From Spirochaetales bacterium (GTDB taxonomy: Bacteria > Spirochaetota > Spirochaetia > DSM-27196 > SLST01): a stretch of DNA of 5,248 nucleotides. The notes beneath the pieces are model-generated. The model worked only from the letters and a program-made list of their open reading frames with translations. It searched no databases and was not told the DNA's origin. Positions 1 to 5,248 of the stretch are shown here, in pieces. The position numbers and the translations under genes are program-made. Where the stretch lies: assembly GCA_007130265.1 (NCBI GenBank), contig SLST01000400.1:1-5248 (forward strand). Direction: 5' to 3'. How positions within the stretch are numbered: position 1 is the first letter of the stretch; the number at the start of each line of letters is the position of its first letter.

Positions 1-1042
1 GAGCCAGATCAGCCCCAAAGACTTTTCTTCCTTCGTCACCGAACACATCTCGGAGGTGTTCTCCTTCATCAGGGACCAGGGGCGCAAGTCGTCGTTCTTC
101 GTCTGCGGCCACGCGCAGAAGAACATCGAGAACATGTGCGCCTGCGGCCCCGACAACATCTCGATCGACGAGAACATCCCGCTCGACTACGTCAAGGAAA
201 CGACTGCAGAACACGGCGTCTCCTTTGGCGGGAACATGAAGCTCACCACGGTGATGCTCTTCGGCGACGTGCAGGAGAACACCCGGCATGCAGCCGAGTG
301 TATCGCGATCGGCGGCGAGAAGGGCTTCATCCTCGCGCCGGGATGCGATATCCCCTACCACGTACCGGCGGAGAACATCATCGCGGTCTCGGAGATGGTG
401 CGCGACGAATACAAGCTCCAGGTCGCCACCAAGCTCATCGGGACCGAAGAAGAGACCAAATCCGACCTTGACCTCTCGGAGTACGGCGACTTCACCGGTT
501 CGAACAGGATCAAGGTGGACGTGATCACGCTCGACTCCGAGTCATGCAGCCCCTGTCAGTACATGGTGGAGAGCGTGAAGGAGGTAGCGCCCGAGTTCGA
601 GGGAGTGGTCGAATGGAAGGAACACAAGATCAAGTCGCGCGAGGCGATCGAACTCATGATGTCGCTCAACGTGGAGAAAGTTCCCACGATCTGCATTGAC
701 GGCAAGGTGACCTTTGTGAGCCAGATCCCCAAGCGACAGGATCTGATCGCGGCGATCTACCGGCGGATGATCGAACGGGCACGCATTAAGAAGCACGACA
801 CGAAACTCATCGTGCTCGACGACGGATCACCGGAGGCCGAACAGCTGTTCGAGAATATCACTCGCGCGCAGCGCGAACTCGGGAGCGACGTCTTCGTCGA
901 GCGGGTCACCTCGCAGTCAGACATCTCCGAGCACGGGGTGCACCAGCTACCGGCCGTCATCTCGGTGAAGAAGGAACTGCGCAGCTTCGGCAAGGTCGTG
1001 GACAAGGACGTTGTGAAGGAATGGATCAAACTCCTCTCATGA
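1..1042 (+). CDS. URO-D/MtaA-like methyltransferase-family protein fused to two thioredoxin-like domains (5' partial)
   Basis: The frame is open from the first complete codon (base 2) and the N-terminus lies before the window, so the GTG at 56 is internal. 346 residues are visible; numbers below count from base 2. Residues 1-140 resemble the C-terminal half of the uroporphyrinogen decarboxylase fold as used by corrinoid methyltransferases (MtaA/CmuA type): a VCG strand (C35), GPDNISIDE (49-57), SFGGN (74-78) and APGCDIP...P.ENI (112-126, C115). MtaA-type enzymes bind zinc with H-x-C...C; here C35 and C115 remain but the His position is Phe33. Residues about 168-255 form a thioredoxin/glutaredoxin-like domain with CSPC (182-185) and a VPT cis-proline (P228). 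Residues about 266-346 look like a second such fold without cysteines (LPAV, P317). No signal peptide or membrane segment is visible, so it is probably cytosolic. The stop overlaps the next start (ATGA). The URO-D superfamily call is fairly firm; the substrate (methyl-corrinoid or another) is unknown. Confidence 0.8.
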   Translation, partial: SQISPKDFSSFVTEHISEVFSFIRDQGRKSSFFVCGHAQKNIENMCACGPDNISIDENIPLDYVKETTAEHGVSFGGNMKLTTVMLFGDVQENTRHAAECIAIGGEKGFILAPGCDIPYHVPAENIIAVSEMVRDEYKLQVATKLIGTEEETKSDLDLSEYGDFTGSNRIKVDVITLDSESCSPCQYMVESVKEVAPEFEGVVEWKEHKIKSREAIELMMSLNVEKVPTICIDGKVTFVSQIPKRQDLIAAIYRRMIERARIKKHDTKLIVLDDGSPEAEQLFENITRAQRELGSDVFVERVTSQSDISEHGVHQLPAVISVKKELRSFGKVVDKDVVKEWIKLLS

Positions 1043-2004
1043 GCGACGCGATTCCCACGGTGCTCGTCACGGGGTTTCTCGGGGCCGGCAAGACGACGAC
1101 CATCAACCGCCTCATAGCCCACGTGACCGCCGGGTGGGGCGAGGCGCCGCGTACGCTCGCTGTGCTGATCAACGAGTTCGCCTCCATAGGAATCGACGGC
1201 GAGCTCGTGCCGGACGCCGTCGCATCGCTCGGCGGCTACCACAAGATCGAGCTCAATCGGGGTAGCATCTTCTGCGCCTGCATCCGGACCGACTTCATAT
1301 CCGAGCTGAAGAAGCTCGCCACCGACGTGAGGCCGGATCTGCTCCTGATCGAAGCGACCGGTATCGCACGGGTGGACGACCTCTACGCGATGATGGGCCA
1401 GGACGGCCTCGATCGGCTGCTGCGCATCGAGAAGAACGTCTGTGTGGCGGATGCAACGAGTTTCCACAAAGTCGAGCGTACCCTCGAGGCGGTTGCCGTC
1501 CAGGCCCGCTACGCCGACGTCTTCATTCTGAACAAGACGGACCGGGCCGACGCGGTGCTCGTGGAGAGGACGGAGGCGCTCCTCGCCGCGCACAATCCCG
1601 GGGCGCCCGTCTACCGCGCCGTTCGCGCCGACGTGCCGTTCGCTGAGATACTCAGCCTGGAGTCCGAAGCCGCCGCGAAGTCCGCAGCCCGGAGCGTCGT
1701 GCCGAGCGCCGTCGCCTCCCCGGAGTTCCATAGCGCGAGCATGCAGTTTCGCGGGCTCTTTGACCCGGCGAAGTGGCGAGCCGTGGTCGCATCGCTCGAG
1801 CCGGGACAGTTGCTGCGGGCGAAGGGCGTGATCGTCTATCCGGAAGGTCCGCGGTACTTCGAGGTCGTAAACGGCGAGTACTCGGAGCAGGAAGCGCCCG
1901 CGGCGCTCGCCGCAAAGGGCGTGAGCGTCCTCACCTTCATCACGAGGGACGATCTCGCGGACTCACTCTCGCCGCGTGTCCGCGACTGTCGCATGAAGTC
2001 CTGA
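1039..2004 (+). CDS. CobW/COG0523-type G3E GTPase (putative metallochaperone)
   Basis: 321 residues from ATG 1039. The family couples GTP hydrolysis to delivery of a metal or cofactor to a partner enzyme. Visible motifs are Walker A GFLGAGKT (12-19), INEF...GIDG (44-54), a Walker-B-like LLLIEATG (101-108) and the guanine-specificity motif NKTD (165-168). A CobW C-terminal domain follows (about 231-316), after an Ala/Ser-rich linker (about 208-228). The usual CxCC metal site after the conserved Asn/Gly is replaced by GSIFCAC (75-81), leaving two cysteines, C79 and C81. I chose ATG 1039 because it overlaps the upstream TGA (1040-1042) and puts the first beta strand at the N-terminus, as is normal for the family. 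An in-frame ATG at 1021 adds six residues, but its AAGGA (1016-1020) directly abuts the codon, which is too close. No good ribosome site serves 1039, which fits translational coupling. The likely client is the upstream URO-D protein (inference). Confidence 0.88.
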   Translation: MSDAIPTVLVTGFLGAGKTTTINRLIAHVTAGWGEAPRTLAVLINEFASIGIDGELVPDAVASLGGYHKIELNRGSIFCACIRTDFISELKKLATDVRPDLLLIEATGIARVDDLYAMMGQDGLDRLLRIEKNVCVADATSFHKVERTLEAVAVQARYADVFILNKTDRADAVLVERTEALLAAHNPGAPVYRAVRADVPFAEILSLESEAAAKSAARSVVPSAVASPEFHSASMQFRGLFDPAKWRAVVASLEPGQLLRAKGVIVYPEGPRYFEVVNGEYSEQEAPAALAAKGVSVLTFITRDDLADSLSPRVRDCRMKS

Positions 2005-2021
2005 TACGGTGTGTGACTGAT

Positions 2022-2050
2022 TCACGACCCTGCCGGGGTCGGGAACGTGA
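2022..2050. terminator. Weak hairpin at the convergent gene junction, possible bidirectional terminator
   Basis: A 6-bp inverted repeat CGACCC / GGGTCG (2025-2030 and 2036-2041) with a 5-base loop sits at the 3' end of the - strand kinase gene, 20 bp past the + strand GTPase stop. TCACG (2022-2026) and CGTGA (2046-2050) could instead form an outer, bulged stem. There is no T-run on either side, so this is not a classical intrinsic terminator. Its position between two converging transcripts is the main argument for it, and it may be chance in GC-rich DNA. Confidence 0.22.
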
Positions 2051-4133
2051 TCTCGAACCTTGTCCCGTGATCGCCGTCGACGCGCATCTGACCGCCAATC
2101 TGCTCAACGAGTGACCGTATGATCACCAGACCAAGCGACCCGTCGCCGGCTACCGTATCCGGCATGCCGACGCCGTCGTCTGAGTACGTCAGACGTACCG
2201 CAGTATCCAGTCGCTCGGCGGCTACGCGGATCGTGCCGGTCTCGCCCTCAGGGAAAGCGTACTTCATCGTATTGGTGATGAGCTCGTTGACGATGATCCC
2301 CAGCGGCGAGAGCACTCGCGTGGGCAACACGAAAACGTCGAACGTCATCTCGACGTTGACCGAGCGGGTATCGCTGTACAGCTCAACGATCCGCCGGATC
2401 AGCGGCGGCAGGTACTCACGAATACCGAGCTCGGCGTACTGCTCGAGCTCGTGAAGCCGTTCATCGAGGGTAAGCATGCTCTGGACACTGCCGGTCACGC
2501 GGCGGAGCGCTTCCACGCAGACTGAATCCTCGACCGACTCGGCCTGCAGCGAAAGCAGGCTCGTGATGACTCCCATGTTGTTCTTGACGCGGTGCCGCGA
2601 TTCCCGCAGCAGGAGCTCCTTCTCGCGAAGCAGGTCGTCGACGCGCCGCTCGGCGCGCTTGCGCGCGGTGATATCGGTGAAGACCACGACATTGTACTCG
2701 CCGGTGGTCTTGAAACGGAACTCCACCTCGCGTGTCCTGCCGTCGCGGCAGGTCACGGCCGTTTCCACCGGTACGATTTCACCGCCTCGCGCCCGGGCCT
2801 GCTGCACGGCGTTCGCCCACTCAGAGTGTATGCGCTCACGGGCATCCGGATCCGGATAGGCGAGCTCGAACCAGCGTTCAACATCTGGGACCTCTTCGCC
2901 GGTGTAACCGAACAGGTCGACGAATCGCTGGTTGTGGTAGATCATCCGCTCGCGGCGGTCGGAGATGACGATGCCCACCGGCGAGACCTCGGTGATCAGT
3001 TTCAGACGGTCATCGCTCGCCTGCAGCGCTTGAGTCGTACGATGCCATTCGGTGGTGTCCCTGACGATGGAGAGCGCCTCGTCGTCGCTGCAGCGGACCA
3101 GGCGGTCTTCGAACACGAGCCGTCTGCCGTCAATCTGCAGCGTGTACGTGTACGACCGGCTCTCGCCGGTTACAAAGACTTCATCCAGGAGTTCCATCGC
3201 CGTGGCGGCGTGCTCCTCAGGGAGAACCTCCGGAATTCGTCGACCAAGGAACTCCTCCGGCGGGACGTACAGCTGGGCAGGATCCCTCGCATAGTAGTCG
3301 AGGAAGGTGCCCTCCCGGTCGAGCAGGAAGAGCAGGTCCGGGATCGCGCCAAGGAGCGCTCGATGCCTGCCTTCGAGCCGTCGCAGCTCATCCTCGGTCC
3401 TGCGCCGTTCGGTCACGTCGCGGGCGGCGGCGTAGATCGTCGAGTCGATGGGCCGGGAGCGCCACTCGATCCAGCGGTACGACCCGTCGCGGTGGCGGTA
3501 CCGGTTCTCGAAGCCCTCGATCTCGCGGTGGCTCCGCAGTGTATCGATCGCCGCGATGGTCGGCTGCAGGTCGTCGGGATGAACGAAGTCGAGAAAACGT
3601 CGGCCCAAAAGCTCGCCCACCGGGTATCCGAGCACACGCTCCCACTCCGGGTTGAGCCGGACGAAACGCCCATCCATCGAGGAGATGCACAGCAGATCGA
3701 GACTGTTTGAGAAGTACCGCTCGAGCTCCTCGCCGGCCTCTCGCTCGCGCGACCTCGCTTCGTACAACCGGAACGCCATCTTGATGGACGCGAGAAGGAC
3801 CGTCTCGCCGGTGTTCTTGACGATGTAGCCGTAGGAGGTGATCCCCTCGGTCCGGCGGACGACGGCCGGTTCGGTATGCGACGAAAGAAAGACGAGCGGT
3901 AGGTCGTGTCCCGCGAGGATGCGCTGCGCGGCCTCGGTCCCGTCGATTCCCGGGCCCAGATTGATGTCCATGAGAACGAGATCTATCTCCGGATGCTCGT
4001 CAACCGCTTCGACGGCGGCCTCACCGGTCGCGGCCGTTAAGACGGCATACCCGCCGCGCCGCAGCATCGTCTGTTCGGTCAGCGCGACGATCGCCTCGTC
4101 CTCTACGAGCAGGATCGTACGTTGGTCAGCCAT
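2022..4133 (-). CDS. Receiver-PAS-PAS-PAS-HisKA_2 hybrid sensor histidine kinase
   Basis: 703 residues, with no membrane segment or signal peptide, so a cytosolic sensor. Domains in order: a receiver (about 4-122) with acidic pair E11/D12, phospho-acceptor D56 in LVLMDINL, S84 and K106; a short charged helix; PAS1 (about 142-244, with HPDD and an RDGSYRWIEW PAC strand); PAS2 (about 258-365); PAS3 (about 376-492); a HisKA_2 dimerisation helix with RESRHRVKNN (phospho-acceptor H514); and a HATPase_c domain with N-box NELITN (from N616), DDGVGMP (652-658) and GSLGL (665-669). All catalytic elements look intact, so it should be an active kinase with the receiver as an N-terminal input rather than an output. 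No DNA-binding or enzymatic output domain is present, so the target is unknown. Start ATG 4133 overlaps the 3' end of mtnP by 8 bases and gives a normal receiver N-terminus. A TTG at 4157 in the same frame would add eight residues unlike a receiver. Probably co-transcribed with, and translationally coupled to, mtnP. Confidence 0.93.
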   Translation of the reverse strand: MADQRTILLVEDEAIVALTEQTMLRRGGYAVLTAATGEAAVEAVDEHPEIDLVLMDINLGPGIDGTEAAQRILAGHDLPLVFLSSHTEPAVVRRTEGITSYGYIVKNTGETVLLASIKMAFRLYEARSREREAGEELERYFSNSLDLLCISSMDGRFVRLNPEWERVLGYPVGELLGRRFLDFVHPDDLQPTIAAIDTLRSHREIEGFENRYRHRDGSYRWIEWRSRPIDSTIYAAARDVTERRRTEDELRRLEGRHRALLGAIPDLLFLLDREGTFLDYYARDPAQLYVPPEEFLGRRIPEVLPEEHAATAMELLDEVFVTGESRSYTYTLQIDGRRLVFEDRLVRCSDDEALSIVRDTTEWHRTTQALQASDDRLKLITEVSPVGIVISDRRERMIYHNQRFVDLFGYTGEEVPDVERWFELAYPDPDARERIHSEWANAVQQARARGGEIVPVETAVTCRDGRTREVEFRFKTTGEYNVVVFTDITARKRAERRVDDLLREKELLLRESRHRVKNNMGVITSLLSLQAESVEDSVCVEALRRVTGSVQSMLTLDERLHELEQYAELGIREYLPPLIRRIVELYSDTRSVNVEMTFDVFVLPTRVLSPLGIIVNELITNTMKYAFPEGETGTIRVAAERLDTAVRLTYSDDGVGMPDTVAGDGSLGLVIIRSLVEQIGGQMRVDGDHGTRFEITFPTPAGS

Positions 4134-4878
4134 CTTCGATCCGCGGGATCGCAGCAACCAACAGGTCCGTCATCTTCGCGGCGTTCTCCCGGAAGATCTC
4201 GAGCACCGCCTGCCAGGTCACCGGCTCCTCGTCCTCCTTCCAGCAGTCGTAATCGGTGGACATGGCAACCGCCGCGTAGGGAATCTCGAGCTCGTTCGCG
4301 ACGACACACTCAGGAGCAGTGCTCATGTTGATGACATCCGCGCCCCAGGCGCGAAACATGCGAGACTCGGCCCGGGTGGAGAACCGGGGGCCTTCGATCG
4401 TCACGACGGTACCCCGGTCGTGGACGGGAATGTCGAGCGACCGCGCGGTCCCGGAAAGCGAACGACGCAGACTCGCATCGAACGGCTCGGCCATGGGCAC
4501 ATGGTGCATGCCGTCTGAGAAGTCGTCGAAGACGGTAACCTCACGCCTGCGGGTGAAATCGATGAACTGATCGAGGATGACGAAGTGCCCCCGCCCGATC
4601 TCTTCACGCAACGACCCCACAGCGGTCGTCGCGACGACGTGCGTACATCCCTGCTCCTTGAGCGCCAGGACATTGGCGCGGTTGGGCACCTGCGTGGGCG
4701 GAATGCGGTGGTCGCGGTCGTGGCGGGAGAGGATCACCACATCCACGCCGCCGATCACGCCGGTAGTGAGCGTGGAAGACGGATCGCCGAACCGCGTCGT
4801 TACCCGCACCTCCTTCGGCTGTGCGATGATATCCGGGTCCTCGAGCCCCGATCCTCCTATGATGCCGACCCTGATCAC
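4126..4878 (-). CDS. mtnP: S-methyl-5'-thioadenosine phosphorylase
   Basis: 250 residues, close to the family's usual length. The enzyme splits 5'-methylthioadenosine with phosphate into adenine and 5-methylthioribose-1-phosphate, recycling the by-product of polyamine, acyl-homoserine-lactone or radical-SAM reactions. Motifs: GIIGGSGL (5-12, phosphate loop), SRH (51-53), TTAVGSLREEI (84-94), DQFID (103-107), TIEGPRFSTRAES (160-172), GADVINMS (179-186) and MSTDYDCW (206-213). D209 and D211 correspond to the two aspartates that select adenine in human MTAP, which argues for MTAP rather than a 6-oxopurine nucleoside phosphorylase. Many stretches (CTHV, EGPRF, WGADVIN, TDYDCWKE) match human MTAP as I remember it. 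One oddity is RHDR (52-55) where human MTAP has RHGR. The start is GTG at 4878, set by a strong AAAGGAGG four bases upstream and by the GTGA overlap with the preceding aldolase gene. Its 3' end overlaps the kinase gene by 8 bases. Confidence 0.96.
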   Translation of the reverse strand: MIRVGIIGGSGLEDPDIIAQPKEVRVTTRFGDPSSTLTTGVIGGVDVVILSRHDRDHRIPPTQVPNRANVLALKEQGCTHVVATTAVGSLREEIGRGHFVILDQFIDFTRRREVTVFDDFSDGMHHVPMAEPFDASLRRSLSGTARSLDIPVHDRGTVVTIEGPRFSTRAESRMFRAWGADVINMSTAPECVVANELEIPYAAVAMSTDYDCWKEDEEPVTWQAVLEIFRENAAKMTDLLVAAIPRIEDG

Positions 4879-5248
4879 GTCGCCTCCTTTCCTCTCTCAA
4901 CATGCTCCGTGATTATCCGGTACGCCTCGTCGAAGGTTCGACCGGCGGAGAAGACCCCCTCCTCGTGCCCCCGCATGACGAGGATCAGCGGCACGGGCGG
5001 CAGTGGACTGCTCGTCACGACGAGCTCGCTGAGCCGCCGGTAGAGCTGCTCGCTGCCGTACGGGATGTCTTCCTCGGTCGACAGCACCTCCGCGCGCATG
5101 AGCGCGAGCCACAGCGGCCTGGAATGGACGTGGATGACCGCGTTGATCTCAGGGCGCTCGTAGAAGGCGGCGTGGCTGAGCGCCTCGCTCGACGGAAGGC
5201 ACGGCCCGGAACAATGAACGGTGTTCACGGCGAAGTCCCACCGGTCCA
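4875..5248 (-). CDS. Class II aldolase/adducin-family protein (5' partial)
   Basis: The C-terminal 123 residues are visible; the frame stays open to the window edge, so the start lies beyond 5248 and the GTG at 5228 is internal. Numbering from the first full codon (5246), the class II aldolase metal site is complete: PSSE (E21), HVH (H39, H41) and RGH (H94), as in L-fuculose-phosphate aldolase. These enzymes use a divalent metal, usually zinc, to cleave or dehydrate sugar phosphates. The segment between HVH and the third His contains DIPYGS (60-65) and looks about ten residues shorter than in FucA, so I assign neither fucA nor mtnB. Its TGA overlaps the mtnP GTG by four bases, so the two are almost certainly co-translated. 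The neighbour suggests a role on methylthioribulose-1-phosphate or 5-deoxyribulose-1-phosphate (methionine salvage or a DHAP shunt), which is inference from context. Confidence 0.88.
   Translation of the reverse strand, partial: DRWDFAVNTVHCSGPCLPSSEALSHAAFYERPEINAVIHVHSRPLWLALMRAEVLSTEEDIPYGSEQLYRRLSELVVTSSPLPPVPLILVMRGHEEGVFSAGRTFDEAYRIITEHVERGKEAT
4883..4890 (-). promoter_or_regulatory. Strong Shine-Dalgarno site for mtnP
   Basis: AAAGGAGG reads on the - strand four bases before GTG 4878 and lies inside the end of the aldolase gene. It is the best ribosome-binding site in the window and decides the mtnP start. The other two internal junctions (1039 and 4133) have poor or absent sites, so mtnP is probably initiated independently while those genes rely on coupling. 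Confidence 0.75.

Noticed and set aside
56..58. GTG as start of the URO-D/Trx gene
   Set aside because: The frame is open upstream to the window edge and the upstream residues (ISPKDF..FV) fit the URO-D domain, so the gene begins before the window.
757..1731. 324-residue open frame on the - strand
   Set aside because: It lies antisense to the end of the URO-D/Trx gene and most of the GTPase gene. Its translation is rich in Arg/Gly/His with no recognisable motif, typical of a shadow in GC-rich DNA.
2013..2025. GTGA-CTGAT-TCAC mini-hairpin between the convergent genes
   Set aside because: Only a 4-bp stem with no T-tract; expected by chance.
2592..3710. 372-residue open frame on the + strand
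   Set aside because: It is fully antisense to the kinase PAS domains, whose motifs are unmistakable. Its own translation shows no domain.
4155..4157. TTG as start of the kinase gene
   Set aside because: It adds eight residues before a normal receiver start. ATG 4133 fits the domain better.
3838..4518. 226-residue open frame on the + strand
   Set aside because: Antisense to the receiver domain and to mtnP, both clearly real; composition is low-complexity Ser/Arg.
4585..5043. 152-residue open frame on the + strand
   Set aside because: Antisense to mtnP and the aldolase, with no motif.
1..5248. tRNA, rRNA, CRISPR, insertion-sequence or riboswitch signals
   Set aside because: None seen. Coding sequence fills nearly the whole window, and no direct repeat array or terminal inverted repeats were noticed by eye.

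Overview
The window is about 60-65% G+C by eye and almost fully coding. It comes from a bacterium: genes are short-spaced and overlapping, and one has a textbook AAAGGAGG ribosome-binding site. The combination of a receiver-first multi-PAS HisKA_2 kinase with a URO-D-type methyltransferase and G3E GTPase pair would suit a free-living, GC-rich anaerobe such as a spirochaete. That placement is a tentative inference, because no rRNA or other phylogenetic marker is present.

Two gene blocks point toward each other. On the + strand (1-2004) lie the 3' part of a URO-D/MtaA-like protein fused to two thioredoxin-like folds, and a CobW/G3E-family GTPase. These two are joined by an ATGA stop/start overlap. 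On the - strand (5248 down to 2022) the transcription order is a class II aldolase (5' end outside the window), S-methyl-5'-thioadenosine phosphorylase (mtnP), and a 703-residue receiver-PAS-PAS-PAS-HisKA_2-HATPase signalling protein. The first - strand junction is a GTGA 4-base overlap and the second an 8-base overlap. The two blocks meet tail to tail with 17 bp between stop codons. No intergenic stretch exceeds 20 bp, and I see no RNA gene, mobile element, CRISPR array or promoter.

The + block looks like part of a corrinoid/methyl-transfer or related zinc-thiolate enzyme system, with a redox module built into the enzyme and a metallochaperone-type GTPase beside it. Both proteins depart from the standard metal-ligand motifs of their families. 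The - block starts from methylthioadenosine (MTA). MtnP would release adenine and methylthioribose-1-phosphate, and the adjacent class II aldolase could act further down, in methionine salvage or in a DHAP-shunt-like route. The kinase is translationally coupled to mtnP, which is an unusual partnership. The clearest candidates for undescribed biology are the URO-D/thioredoxin plus GTPase pair and the aldolase-mtnP-kinase operon.
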